A DNA stretch of 64,000 nt. Source: Stigonema ocellatum SAG 48.90 = DSM 106950. GTDB taxonomy: Bacteria; Cyanobacteriota; Cyanobacteriia; Cyanobacteriales; Nostocaceae. Within the stretch, counting starts at the first letter, position 1; each line of letters begins with the position of its first letter. The notes below the pieces were generated by a model. The model searched no databases, was not told the origin of the DNA, and saw nothing but the letters and a program-made list of their open reading frames with translations. Location: contig JADQBA010000001.1 of the NCBI GenBank assembly GCA_016903675.1, positions 1-64,000 of the forward strand. Direction: 5' to 3'. Below are positions 15,468-24,739 of the stretch, one piece after another. Position numbers and translations under genes: made by a program.

Positions 15468-17138
15468 TTACAAAGGCTCTAATTCTTGAAGAATCGTAAA
15501 CCGAATGTGATTAATTGCCAACTCACCAATTGAGATATCTTCTTTTGTGAGCCGTTCACCTTTACTGACCAGGATTTCAAAGGGAATACCTTTGCCAATT
15601 TCAATGTGATACCAGCATAAACCCATAAAAAACCGCGTGGGATAAGGTCCACCATAGCCAACATCATCAGGATTCGATTCCATTGGGAACCAGCCAAAAC
15701 CAGGGATGTAAAACTCCAGCCAAACATGGTTAAAGTCTGGTTGCAGAGGAACATGCTGGTGTTCGGCATAGGGGGGACATTTGTAGCGTCCTGCGGTGCG
15801 ACAGGGGATACCATTTAAACGGCACAGGGCAAGCAAGACGCCCACATACTCACCACAAGAACCCACACCCCTTTCTAAAACGATATCTGGCGTGTCAATA
15901 TGAGGTTTAATGCCATAGGACAACTCGTCATAGACGTAGTTACGGATGCTATACATTTTCCGCAGCAAATTGGTTTCAGTCCCAATGGCTTCATCAGCAG
16001 CACGACGGACAATGGTTGTATCCATTGCCAAATCGTCATCATCCACTAGGTAGCGAGATTGAAATTCTGGTGGTACTTCGTCTATGTTTTCCACATCTCT
16101 AGGGCTGAGACGATATTTAATTCCTCTGACTTCTAAAACTGCTTTCCACCCAAACAAATGTCGTTCGCCTGGGGTGAGGGCATCAAATTTAAACACCGCC
16201 ACATGTTGCCCATCTACGATTTCTTCTGTAAAAGGCAGACCAATAGGTTCAACGTGCTTCACCTTTTGGCGATCAGTTTCCGACGGTAGGGCGATGCGCC
16301 ATTCTACCTCTGTTAAATACACCTCTTCTAAAGGCGAAATTTCCTCAACATAGGACATTTCAATGAGATAGCCATTAGAGAGGGCGTAGCGTTTATCTTG
16401 ATCGCAATAATATTGGAGCGCGTGAATGAAGGTGCGATCGCGGTAGGTTAGTTCATGATTAGGATCAGCGTTTGGGTTATCCCGGATATAAGGCTCAACA
16501 GAGGCATAAGCGACGTAGAGAGTTTCTTTGCCTGTATCTGCATTTTTATGTATTGCTATCCCTGTGGGAGATTCAAACGGAGTCAGCACACTGAATTGAA
16601 CTTCCCCTGTTGCCCTATCGATGCAGTAAACTGTTTGTTCAACTGTGTCGCAAACCCAAAGGGTTTCCTCGCTGACTGCCAAATTTTCTACCCCAACTCC
16701 AGGGGCATAAAACTTGGTAATTTGTTTTCGCGTATCGCTATCAAAAATCAAAATGCTTCCCTGCTTTTGGCTACTGACGTAGATTGTTGATTCCCAAACA
16801 GCAATACCGTTAGCCGGGTAAGGCAAGGTGACAAAATGCTCCAGACCTAAAGACGTTAGATTGCACGAATAAACACAGTTACCCCGCGTCACCCAGAGAG
16901 TGTCTTTCCATATTGCCAAACCCGTGACATCCGTAAACTCTTTTACTTGGTGGATATTGAGAATTTTGGTGTTGTCAGAGTCGGGATCAATTTGCAATAG
17001 ATGCCCTTTGACTGTGTCAATAGCGATGAGTGTATCTTTGATGAAAGCGATCCCACCTAAGGCAGCCGCACTCAGGGGTCGAATTGTCTTTTGGGCAAAC
17101 ATCTGGCGCTCAGGAAAACTAAGGATTGCAGAAGTCAT
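15468..17138 (-). CDS. Beta-propeller / transglutaminase-like fusion protein
   Basis: A 556-residue protein with no signal peptide. The N-terminal half (to about residue 230) has repeated blades such as ALGGIAFIKDTLIAID, GLAIWKDTLWVTRG, GIAVWESTIYVSSQ and NLAVSEETLWVCD, an NHL/SMP-30-like propeller. The C-terminal half is a transglutaminase-core papain-like domain: Cys in RGVGSCGEYVGVLLALC, His in FNHVWLEFYIPGFGW and Asp in ESNPDD form a plausible triad. Such domains usually act as peptidases or amide-bond enzymes. The fusion is intact, with no frameshift. The substrate is unknown. Confidence 0.82.
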   Translation of the reverse strand: MTSAILSFPERQMFAQKTIRPLSAAALGGIAFIKDTLIAIDTVKGHLLQIDPDSDNTKILNIHQVKEFTDVTGLAIWKDTLWVTRGNCVYSCNLTSLGLEHFVTLPYPANGIAVWESTIYVSSQKQGSILIFDSDTRKQITKFYAPGVGVENLAVSEETLWVCDTVEQTVYCIDRATGEVQFSVLTPFESPTGIAIHKNADTGKETLYVAYASVEPYIRDNPNADPNHELTYRDRTFIHALQYYCDQDKRYALSNGYLIEMSYVEEISPLEEVYLTEVEWRIALPSETDRQKVKHVEPIGLPFTEEIVDGQHVAVFKFDALTPGERHLFGWKAVLEVRGIKYRLSPRDVENIDEVPPEFQSRYLVDDDDLAMDTTIVRRAADEAIGTETNLLRKMYSIRNYVYDELSYGIKPHIDTPDIVLERGVGSCGEYVGVLLALCRLNGIPCRTAGRYKCPPYAEHQHVPLQPDFNHVWLEFYIPGFGWFPMESNPDDVGYGGPYPTRFFMGLCWYHIEIGKGIPFEILVSKGERLTKEDISIGELAINHIRFTILQELEPL

Positions 17139-17754
17139 ATTAAACTTATTTACTCAACGGATACCATTTAATCCAGTAAAACCTGTCAAAATCTGATCAA
17201 TATTTTGTGTTATGAAATTCTTCTTAAGTAGTAACACTTACTCCCGAAACGATGTAAGATTACCTATCTTCTTTTTGATTTTCTTGGCGTCCTTGGCGTC
17301 TTGGCGGTTCATTAAATTAGGTATTCTTAAGCGCGGTTCGGGAGTAATCCTCTCTGGAGGAGAAAATTGTGAGTTGTTGGTTGTTGGTTGTCAATGGTTG
17401 ATTGTGATACACTCACTACTAACATAGACACTGCTATTTATCCTACCACTACCGGAAAATAAACAGTTGTAACAGAGGGTGTAACTTTATTTGATGATTT
17501 TCCAGCTAGCGCTAAACTATAATCGAATTCCCAAAACCTCTATGTACCTACAAAATGTCTGCTAATTCGCGCTCCAGATTCAATCACCGTTTGGCATAGC
17601 TTACTCATGCGTTACAACCAAGTTGTGAGAGTTAGGGCGAGGAATAGGGTATCTTGAGGAGTAGCAGGTTTAGCGATTCTTAGGCTTTCCCCCAGAGCTT
17701 TTAACCCCCTTTAAGGCTTTAGTTGCCAGTGTCAGCTTATTCCTTACCAAGACT
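17139..17754. other. Intergenic region before PPC-domain gene, with family C element
   Basis: A 616-bp gap. The element at 17240-17345 (ends ACTCCCGAAACG and CGGTTCGGGAGT) is the second copy of family C. After a stretch of TTGTTGG units (17368-17395) the rest is unique sequence that should hold the promoters for both flanking genes. No ORF of interest is visible. Confidence 0.55.
17240..17345. mobile_element. Short inverted-repeat element, family C, copy 2
   Basis: A 106-bp element matching the 7290-7396 copy in both ends and in internal blocks (GTAAGATTACC, CTTGGCGTC, GGCGGTTCATT, TTAGGTA). The similarity of copies 10 kb apart supports a dispersed mobile or mobilised origin. Confidence 0.8.
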
Positions 17755-18423
17755 ATGTCAAACTCCGATTCTGGTCAGCCACAAACGCTTCACCCTAGGC
17801 AGCAATGCTTGATTGAACACAGCCATAATCTCTGTCAAGCCCAAACACCTCCAGACCTCGCTCTCCAAAGGGTTGGATTGCTGTTTTTCCTCTACCTTCT
17901 GATTACGTTCTCATTAGCAATGTACCATACTTATCGTGTGGTCGTCCGACACCGACGCACTCAAGCTTTGGAAAAGTTGTTTCGACTCAATACTGCGCCA
18001 ACCGCTGTTAATTTCGACGAGACACTGAGTACAGCGGCGGCGATAACCCGAGTCTACGATCCCATTCCTTTGCCCATTAGCAAGCCAATTTCGGATATGC
18101 TTTCATCTCTGGATATTCCTCTGGGACAGGGAGGATTTGCCCGCGATTACATAGTGAATTTGAGCGTCGGTGACCAAGTGGTGATTGAATTGAAATCTGA
18201 GAGGTTTGATACTTTTGTCTCCCTGTTAGCCTCTGATGGCAGCACTGTGGGCGAAAACGATGATGGTCCTGATGGCACTACCAACTCCCTGCTGATTGTT
18301 AGCATTCCCAAGTCTGACACTTATACTGTGCGAGTGCAAGCCTCTGGTGAAGCCAAGGAGGCGGTTGGTCCTTTTACCCTCTTTGTCACACCCTTGGGTC
18401 CGAAATCATGTATTCAATTTTAA
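17755..18423 (+). CDS. Membrane-anchored protein with pre-peptidase C-terminal (PPC) domain
   Basis: A 222-residue protein with one transmembrane helix (about residues 42-61, VGLLFFLYLLITFSLAMY) and a short basic stretch after it. A C-terminal beta-sandwich of the PPC (bacterial pre-peptidase C-terminal) type covers about residues 125-215, seen in DYIVNLSVGDQVVIELKSE, FDTFVSLLASDG, DDGPDGTTNSLL and SDTYTVRVQASG. PPC domains normally accompany secreted proteases or occur alone in cyanobacteria. It lies 9 bp upstream of the NRAMP-related gene, so the two are probably co-transcribed. A role in metal transport is only a neighbour-based guess. Confidence 0.75.
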   Translation: MSNSDSGQPQTLHPRQQCLIEHSHNLCQAQTPPDLALQRVGLLFFLYLLITFSLAMYHTYRVVVRHRRTQALEKLFRLNTAPTAVNFDETLSTAAAITRVYDPIPLPISKPISDMLSSLDIPLGQGGFARDYIVNLSVGDQVVIELKSERFDTFVSLLASDGSTVGENDDGPDGTTNSLLIVSIPKSDTYTVRVQASGEAKEAVGPFTLFVTPLGPKSCIQF

Positions 18424-18432
18424 GGATTAAGC

Positions 18433-19761
18433 ATGTCTAATGTCCGGCAACAGAAGCGTCAGGCGTCACGGATTCGCCAAGTCGTGAACAAGGTGAAAAG
18501 ATTTTTCAACTTTCTCGGTCCTGGTTTCGTTACTGGATCCGCAGACGATGACCCTTCAGGGATTGCTACTTTTTCCCAAGCAGGAGCCAAATATGGGCTG
18601 ACACTTCTGTGGCTATCTCCATTTGTCTTTCCCATGATGGTCTGCATTCAGGAAATGAGTGCTCGTATTGGTCTGGTGACTCGTCGAGGCATCATCACCA
18701 TCCTGAAAGAAGAGTATCCACCCTATGTGCTGTGGCTGGTTGGGCTGATCACTATTCCCGCCGTGATGATTAACGTCGGGTCTGACCTGTTGGCAATGGG
18801 AGCAGTCTCCCATATGCTGCTGCCTCGGGTGTCAACCGAGATATTCAGCGTGATTGCAGGCATCCTGGTTTTGGCGTTGTTGTTCCTATTCAATTACCCT
18901 AGAGTAGCGTCAGTGCTGAAATGGGCGGCTTTGGTCTTAAGCGTGTATTTTTTGGTCCCTTTTTTTGTCCGACAGGACTGGGGGCTGGTGCTGCGTTCAT
19001 TAGTCACGCCGCACGTACTGTTTGACACAGGATTCTTAAAAACGGTTGGGACAATCCTTGGAACCAACATCTCCGCCTATTTATTTTTCTGGGAATCCTC
19101 TATGGTGGTGGACGATCAGGAGCATAAGTATGGTCACTTGTTCAATGACCCAGAAGCGCAATTACCAGATATGAGGCGAGAAGTCAAGACCATGCAAAAG
19201 GACAATGCTTTTGGGATGGCGATCGCCGGAACCATCATGTTTTTTGTCCTTTGGGCCTGTGGTAGTACTCTCTATCCCCAAGGCATCACGGATATCAACA
19301 CCGTAAACCAGGCAGCAGAAGCACTCAGACCCATTGCTGGGGATGCTGCCTACTTCCTCTTTGCCACCGGGATTCTGGCTTCGGGTTTTCTAGCGGTTCC
19401 TGTCCTGGCTGGCACTTGCGGTTATATTGCCGCTGAAGCCTTCGGCTATCCCAGAGGGATGGATAAGAAATTGCCCGAGGCCTGGGTGTTTTATGGGGTG
19501 ATTTTCCTCTCCGTACTCTTCAGCCTGATGATTAATTTCACTGGCATTGGTGCCGTGCAGGCGCTGATATTTTCGGCCTCCGTGTACGGGATAACTGTTC
19601 CACCCAGCATCTTCTACATCATGAACATCTGCAATAATCCACGCATTATGGGTCGATTCACCAACAACATCTGGTCTAACATCGTGGGCTATTTTACACT
19701 TGCTCTCATGTCCGTAGTATCCGTCATGTTGATTTGGACCACTTTCTTCGTTAAGAGTTAA
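18433..19761 (+). CDS. NRAMP-related divalent metal transporter with altered metal-site motifs
   Basis: A 442-residue polytopic membrane protein of the NRAMP/MntH superfamily (LeuT fold, about 11 helices). The family-defining helix 1 motif DPGN is replaced by D40-P-S-G43 within ADDDPSGIATFSQAG, and the helix 6 MPHN motif is replaced by NISAYLFFWESS near residue 212. Loss of the Asn and of the Met ligand separates it from Mn/Fe-type NRAMPs and places it with NRAMP-related proteins, some of which carry Mg or other ions. Two acidic/His-rich cytoplasmic loops (DDQEHKYGHLFNDPE) follow helix 6. The transported ion cannot be given from the sequence. Confidence 0.82.
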   Translation: MSNVRQQKRQASRIRQVVNKVKRFFNFLGPGFVTGSADDDPSGIATFSQAGAKYGLTLLWLSPFVFPMMVCIQEMSARIGLVTRRGIITILKEEYPPYVLWLVGLITIPAVMINVGSDLLAMGAVSHMLLPRVSTEIFSVIAGILVLALLFLFNYPRVASVLKWAALVLSVYFLVPFFVRQDWGLVLRSLVTPHVLFDTGFLKTVGTILGTNISAYLFFWESSMVVDDQEHKYGHLFNDPEAQLPDMRREVKTMQKDNAFGMAIAGTIMFFVLWACGSTLYPQGITDINTVNQAAEALRPIAGDAAYFLFATGILASGFLAVPVLAGTCGYIAAEAFGYPRGMDKKLPEAWVFYGVIFLSVLFSLMINFTGIGAVQALIFSASVYGITVPPSIFYIMNICNNPRIMGRFTNNIWSNIVGYFTLALMSVVSVMLIWTTFFVKS

Positions 19762-19842
19762 GAGTTATGAGTTATGAGTTATGAGTTAATTCATAATTCT
19801 TTATTCCTAACTCCGCGCCTCCTAACTCCTAACTTTTTTCCT

Positions 19843-20970
19843 ATGTTCCTCCAAACCCTTCTCCTGCGAGAGTTTCGCAACTATCAAGAGCAGCAGGTTG
19901 ACTTTACTGCTCCTAAGACGATTTTGGTAGGCAATAACGCTCAGGGAAAGTCCAATTTGTTGGAGGCGGTGGAATTGCTGGCAACATTGCGATCGCACCG
20001 GATCTTCGGCGATCGTGATTTAATTCGAGAAGGGGAAGCGATCGCCACACTTCGTGCTACTGTGGCGCGACAAGCTGGCGTTAGCGATCTGGCTTTAACC
20101 CTACGCCGTAACGGTCGCCGCACTGTTGCTCTCAATAGTGAAAATCTTCGGCGTCAGACGGACTTTCTTGGTGTTCTCAATGCAGTACAGTTTTCCAGTT
20201 TGGATTTAGAACTTGTGCGCGGTGCTCCTGAAGGTCGCCGTAATTGGCTGGATACACTCTTAATCCAACTCGAACCCGTTTACGCTCATATTTTGCAGCA
20301 GTATAACCAGGTTTTGCGGCAGCGTAATGCTTTTATGAAACGCCATGTCCAAACCCCAGATGCAACGTCTCTACACTCAGAATTGGCTGTGTGGGATGCA
20401 CAGTTAGCAATAACCGGTACACGGGTGATTAGACGACGCGATCGCGCCATCAAGCGATTGGCTCCCATCGCCACCGCTTGGCACTCCAGCATCAGTGGCA
20501 GTACAGAAATTCTACAAGTCACCTACTTGCCCAATGTCCCTTTAGAGCAAAACCATACCGAACAAGTTCAACAAACTTTTTTGGCAAAAATTCAGCAAAG
20601 ATCTATTGCTGAGTTGCACCGAGGTACGACCCTTGTCGGTCCCCACCGCGACGAAGTAGAATTAACAATTAACCATACACCCGCTCGTCAGTACGGTTCT
20701 CAAGGTCAGCAGCGAACCCTAGTACTAGCCCTGAAACTAGCAGAATTGCAACTCATTGAAGAAGTTGTCGGAGAACCACCCCTACTATTGCTTGATGATG
20801 TCTTGGCTGAGCTTGACTCATCCCGTCAAAATCAATTACTTGATGCCATTCAAGACCGCTTCCAGACCCTGATTACTACCACTCATTTGGGTTCTTTTGA
20901 TTCCCAGTGGTTGAATTCCTCCCAAATTCTTTGCGTTAAAGCAGGAGAAATATTGCCCAATGGTTGTTAG
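19843..20970 (+). CDS. recF: DNA replication and repair protein RecF
   Basis: RecF loads RecA at gapped DNA with RecO and RecR. The 375-residue product starts MFLQTLLLREFRNY, with Walker A at residues 30-37 (GNNAQGKS), the RecF signature LVGPHRDEVEL, the ABC signature-like YGSQGQQRTLVLALKLAEL, and Walker B PLLLLDDVLAELD. I chose the ATG at 19843 because upstream in-frame sequence is translated AACTCCT repeat. It follows the NRAMP-related gene by 81 bp of repeat DNA, so it may have its own promoter. dnaA and dnaN are not nearby, so this is not an origin region. Confidence 0.95.
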   Translation: MFLQTLLLREFRNYQEQQVDFTAPKTILVGNNAQGKSNLLEAVELLATLRSHRIFGDRDLIREGEAIATLRATVARQAGVSDLALTLRRNGRRTVALNSENLRRQTDFLGVLNAVQFSSLDLELVRGAPEGRRNWLDTLLIQLEPVYAHILQQYNQVLRQRNAFMKRHVQTPDATSLHSELAVWDAQLAITGTRVIRRRDRAIKRLAPIATAWHSSISGSTEILQVTYLPNVPLEQNHTEQVQQTFLAKIQQRSIAELHRGTTLVGPHRDEVELTINHTPARQYGSQGQQRTLVLALKLAELQLIEEVVGEPPLLLLDDVLAELDSSRQNQLLDAIQDRFQTLITTTHLGSFDSQWLNSSQILCVKAGEILPNGC

Positions 20971-20989
20971 TTGGTTATTAGTTGTTATT

Positions 20990-21044
20990 AGTTACAACCA
21001 ACAACCAACAACCAACAACCAACAACCAACAACCAACAAAGGAC
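20990..21044. repeat. CAACCAACAAC tandem repeats
   Basis: About seven heptamer units of ACCAACA lie just upstream of the small hypothetical gene. They form a palindromic pair with TTAGTTGTTA at 20968-20985 and could act as the recF terminator. Confidence 0.75.
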
Positions 21045-21053
21045 AATTCAAAT

Positions 21054-21467
21054 ATGCATAAAAATCATCATGTTTTAAATAAAAATGAAATTGCCTCATT
21101 AGGTGCATCATTGCGAAAAATTGAGCAAAAGCTTCTCAAACAAGGCGATGGGCAAGGTAAAACTAGAATTTGGCTCCAAGGAGCGGAACCTTATTTTGAT
21201 ATATTCTTTGAATTCAAAAATGATGAAATAATATGGTTTCAATTTACTTTACGGGGTAAATCTCTTTCTTGGGATAGTAAAACAAAAGGATGGCAAACAG
21301 GTATTACTAATGAATTAAAGAGTGATGATATCACTCTTTATCCTGCTAGTAAAATAATTGATAATGATAATATAATTGATTGGGAATTTATTAATTTAGC
21401 GAAATCAATTCTCCAAACTAGGGCAGAAGAAGCAACTTTTGCTAAGGCACTGGCACTGTTTAATTAG
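21054..21467 (+). CDS. Hypothetical protein, 137 residues
   Basis: A soluble acidic and lysine-rich protein that I do not recognise. I chose the ATG at 21054 because upstream codons translate the ACCAACA repeat. Predicted as mixed alpha/beta: an N-terminal helix (LGASLRKIEQKLLKQ), a central beta-rich portion (TRIWLQGAEPYFDIFFEFKND, then WFQFTLRGKSLSWD), and a C-terminal helix (LAKSILQTRAEEATFAKALALF). No membrane segment, signal or metal motif. Its codon use is more AT-rich than the neighbours, compatible with later acquisition. It may well be a real gene because both ends are cleanly framed by repeat DNA. Confidence 0.65.
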   Translation: MHKNHHVLNKNEIASLGASLRKIEQKLLKQGDGQGKTRIWLQGAEPYFDIFFEFKNDEIIWFQFTLRGKSLSWDSKTKGWQTGITNELKSDDITLYPASKIIDNDNIIDWEFINLAKSILQTRAEEATFAKALALFN

Positions 21468-21477
21468 CAACTTACTT

Positions 21478-21874
21478 GAGTGGGGAGATGGGGAGTGGGG
21501 ACTGGGGAGTGGGGAATGGGGAGTGGGGAGATGGGGAGATGGGGGAGTAAACAATTATTCTTCCTCATCTTCCCCATCTTCCCCATCTTCTTCATCTTCC
21601 CCAACTTATCCGAACCGTATTGGGGGACTGCCTAGGAAGAAAGGATGTCTAGGTGAAAGCAGTAAGAGGGGCGAACAATATACACTATACTGTGTTTATT
21701 AGCAACACACAAATGATAGAGCCAGAAGGAAGATAAGATAGATAAATCCCATCTGTGGCCAAGTTAGCGCCATTAGTTGTTAGTTGTTAGTTGTTACTTG
21801 TAAGTTGTCAACCCTTACCACAAACAACAAACAACCAACAACAGACAACCAACAACCAACAACAGACTAATTGA
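21478..21874. repeat. GGGGAGT / CATCTTCC / AACCAACA minisatellites
   Basis: A roughly 400-bp gap dominated by GGGGAGT units (21480-21545), inverted CTTCCCCAT units (21555-21605) and TTAGTTGT and AACAACCA units (21772-21870). The G-rich and C-rich runs are complementary and might pair. There is no gene here. The last repeat ends 5 bp before the GTG of the next gene. Confidence 0.85.
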
Positions 21875-24739
21875 GTGGACAAACTCTACTGGCTTGATCA
21901 AATTCAACCCCAAGACCGCGCTAAAGTAGGTGACAAAGCATTCCATTTGAGCAGAATTATCCAGCGTGGCTATCCAGTAGTGCCTGGTTTTGTTATTTCG
22001 GCGGAAGTTTTGCGAGAATTTCTCGAAACTCTCAACAGTTCAGAGGGATTAATCGCTGACTTACCCCATTCTTCCTTGTACCTGGATGTAGGTAATTGGC
22101 GTCAACTTCAGCAGGTGGCTGGTCGCTTGCGTCAGGAAATTATCAACGCCACTGTGCCTGAGGGTATTTTGAATACAATCCTGAAAGCAGCACAGCAGTT
22201 GATTGGCAAAGAGGAACCTAATCGCGAGTCGCCTAGGTCGGGGAACCCTTTGATATCTGACTCTCACCAACACAGTGACTTAATAAAGTGGGAATCTGCA
22301 TGTTTGATTTTTCGCCCAACTGTTGCTGTACCAACTGCAAAGTACGGTGTGGGGAATATATCTGGTTTACTGGAGTCCCAGTTTTGCTGGTGTAATGAAC
22401 AAGCGATCGCTAAGGCATTGAAGCGCACTTGGAGCGAGTTGTTTCGTGCCAGAAGTCTACTACATTGGCAGCGCTTAGGAATTGACCTGCAACAAATTAA
22501 TTTAGCAGTTTTGGTGCAACCCTTCAGGAATGCTATTGCCAGTGGAATACTTCATGCCAATTCCGACCGATGGGAAATTCAAGCTACTTGGGGATTGGGA
22601 ATAGCGATCTCGAGAGGCGAAGTACTACCAGATGTGTACTACATCCAACCGGAAACTGGTGCTGTACAGGAGCGACAACTGGGCGATAAAACGCTGGCTT
22701 ATGGTTTTGATGATGCAGCACCTGTTGCGGCTGTTCAACATGTGCTTGCACCAGATAACATCAGTCTTGTTGCCTATCTCCTATCGGAAGCCCAACAAAA
22801 ACAATATGCTCTCCCAGAAGAATATTTGTCACAACTCATTGGGCTGGCAAATCAACTTGTCAGAGAAGTCGGTACAAATTTTACCGTAGAGTGGACTATC
22901 TCTGTGGAAACTGGAACTGGGACGCTCACAATTACGCAAGTGAACACCTCCTTTGGTGTCATGTCGAATTTGCACTTGCTCCAAGGACTGGCGGCGTCAG
23001 CAGGACGTGTGGTGGGGAGTGCTTATGTCATCAGGAATTTAAAACAAAAACCACAACAACTACACAAAGGAGTCATTTTAGTAGCACCCGTTATTGCGCC
23101 TGATTGGTATCCGCTACTGCATCAAGCTGGTGGTATTATTACTGAACAGGGGGGGTTGACTAGCCATGGAGCAATTCTGGCTAGAGAATTGAGTATCCCA
23201 GCAGTGGTGAATGTGATAGATGCTACAGCTATCATTCAAAATGGCGAACGACTGGTTGTCGATGGCGACAAGGGAGAAGTTTATCGTGTCACAAGGGGAA
23301 TGGGGGTAGCAGAGGAGTTCAAATCAAAAATTGTAACTGCCAATATAAGTGAATACACGCAGATAGGAAAAACAAATATCCGCAGAGCAGTTGCTTCAAG
23401 CCAGGGGAGCCTTTCGGCAGTTCCTTCTGGGGGAAACCAACGCCAGTTACCTGGGTCGGGAGACCTGGACGCAGTAATGGCTCCCCAAGACCGTGTTGGC
23501 TCACCGGACACATGCTTCAAGCCGGGGAACCCTTTCGGCAGTTCCTCATGGGGAGCTACTGCGGTGGACGGGGAACCCTTTCGGCAGTTCCTTCTGGGGG
23601 AAACACGCCAGTTGCGACCCTTGGGAAAACCCCAAGACCGCACAGGCTCCCCAACACCCTTTCGGGAACGCCTGTCGCCAAGAGCGCTCTTTTCACCGCA
23701 CAGGCTCCCCAAGACCGGACTGCCTCACCAACGCACAGGCTCCCCAAGACTGGACGACCTGACCAACGCACTGCCTCGTCCATCTGCGCCAAAATCCAAA
23801 ATCCAAAATCCTTTGCCCATGATTGCAACCCAGTTACTGGTTAACTTGAGCCAGCCCAGCTTAATCGAACAAGTGCAGAACTTGCCTGTGGATGGTGTGG
23901 GATTATTGCGCTCAGAACTCATGGTGTTATCCATTCTGGAGGGACAACACCCCAACATTTGGCTTGGGGAAGGGCGCAAAACACAATTACTGGAGCGTTG
24001 GTGCGAGCAGATTATGCAGTTTGCTCGGGCTTTTGCACCACGACCAGTTTTTTATCGGTCTTTGGATTGGCGATCGCACGAACTGCCATCTAGTGACCAT
24101 AGTCTAAAATCTTCCCCACAAGCAATGCTGGGAGAACGGGGCACCTTCAGCTATATCGGAAATCCGGCGCTTTTTGAGTTGGAACTAGCAGCCATTGCTG
24201 CTGTACAGAAAGCTGGCTACAGCAATATCCAGCTAATGTTACCTTTTGTGCGCACTGTGGAAGAGTTTTCCTTTTGTCGCCAAAAAGTTGAGCAAGCGAT
24301 GTTAAACCATGTGCCACAGTTTCAACTGTGGATTATGGCTGAGGTGCCTTCAATACTGTTTTTGCTACCAGAATACGTGAAAGCAGGTGTGCAGGGGATT
24401 TCAATTGGTACCAATGACCTCACCCAATTACTACTAGGAGTGGATCGAGAGCAAGGACATCTAGCAACAGCATTTAATGAACTTCATCCAGCGGTTATGG
24501 GAGCGATCGCCCAACTCATCCATATGGCAACAAGTGCAGGGATTCCTTGCTCTATCTGTGGTCAAGCACCAGCGCTGTATCCGGAAATCATTGAACACCT
24601 CGTGCAATGGGGCATTACTTCCATTTCTGTTGAACCAGAAGCACTTGATCGAACATATGAAGCAATCTTCCGTGCTGAACAAAAACTAATTCTACAAGCG
24701 GCGCGACAGTTAATATCGGAAAATGGCCACAATAGGTGA
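21875..24739 (+). CDS. PEP synthase / PPDK-like phosphotransferase with repeat-derived linker
   Basis: A 954-residue protein of the phosphoenolpyruvate synthase/PPDK superfamily, starting with GTG at 21875. The order is a PPDK-N-like nucleotide-binding domain (to about residue 370; KVGDKAFHLSRIIQRGYPVVPGF), the mobile phospho-histidine domain (GGLTSHGAILAREL, His431), and a C-terminal PEP/pyruvate-binding barrel (GVGLLRSELMVL to SICGQAPALYP and VEPEALDRT). Between the last two, about 140 residues (505-650) are Ser/Pro/Gly/Arg-rich and encoded by dispersed repeat DNA (three copies of a CTTTCGGCAGTTCC unit plus CAAGACCGC/ACAGGCTCCCC units). The frame is kept, so the enzyme may still fold. Its reaction is likely pyruvate or a related substrate with ATP, but the exact substrate is unknown. 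Confidence 0.82.
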   Translation: MDKLYWLDQIQPQDRAKVGDKAFHLSRIIQRGYPVVPGFVISAEVLREFLETLNSSEGLIADLPHSSLYLDVGNWRQLQQVAGRLRQEIINATVPEGILNTILKAAQQLIGKEEPNRESPRSGNPLISDSHQHSDLIKWESACLIFRPTVAVPTAKYGVGNISGLLESQFCWCNEQAIAKALKRTWSELFRARSLLHWQRLGIDLQQINLAVLVQPFRNAIASGILHANSDRWEIQATWGLGIAISRGEVLPDVYYIQPETGAVQERQLGDKTLAYGFDDAAPVAAVQHVLAPDNISLVAYLLSEAQQKQYALPEEYLSQLIGLANQLVREVGTNFTVEWTISVETGTGTLTITQVNTSFGVMSNLHLLQGLAASAGRVVGSAYVIRNLKQKPQQLHKGVILVAPVIAPDWYPLLHQAGGIITEQGGLTSHGAILARELSIPAVVNVIDATAIIQNGERLVVDGDKGEVYRVTRGMGVAEEFKSKIVTANISEYTQIGKTNIRRAVASSQGSLSAVPSGGNQRQLPGSGDLDAVMAPQDRVGSPDTCFKPGNPFGSSSWGATAVDGEPFRQFLLGETRQLRPLGKPQDRTGSPTPFRERLSPRALFSPHRLPKTGLPHQRTGSPRLDDLTNALPRPSAPKSKIQNPLPMIATQLLVNLSQPSLIEQVQNLPVDGVGLLRSELMVLSILEGQHPNIWLGEGRKTQLLERWCEQIMQFARAFAPRPVFYRSLDWRSHELPSSDHSLKSSPQAMLGERGTFSYIGNPALFELELAAIAAVQKAGYSNIQLMLPFVRTVEEFSFCRQKVEQAMLNHVPQFQLWIMAEVPSILFLLPEYVKAGVQGISIGTNDLTQLLLGVDREQGHLATAFNELHPAVMGAIAQLIHMATSAGIPCSICGQAPALYPEIIEHLVQWGITSISVEPEALDRTYEAIFRAEQKLILQAARQLISENGHNR
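23395..23818. repeat. Dispersed repeat insert inside the PEP synthase-like gene
   Basis: A block of about 420 bp within the coding frame. The unit CTTTCGGCAGTTCC(T) occurs three times (near 23410, 23530 and 23580), each preceded by GGGRANCC and followed by GGGG. AAGACCG-type and CAGGCTCCCC units also recur. It interrupts neither the phospho-histidine nor the barrel domain and is in frame with both. Confidence 0.85.

Noticed and set aside
19843..20970. recF as a sign of the chromosome origin
   Set aside because: No dnaA, dnaN or DnaA-box cluster is visible, and cyanobacterial recF is often away from the origin.
23281..23844. Several ORFs of 64-143 codons on both strands inside the PEP synthase-like gene
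   Set aside because: All are other-frame readings of the dispersed-repeat insert; the plus-strand long frame carries the conserved domains on both sides.
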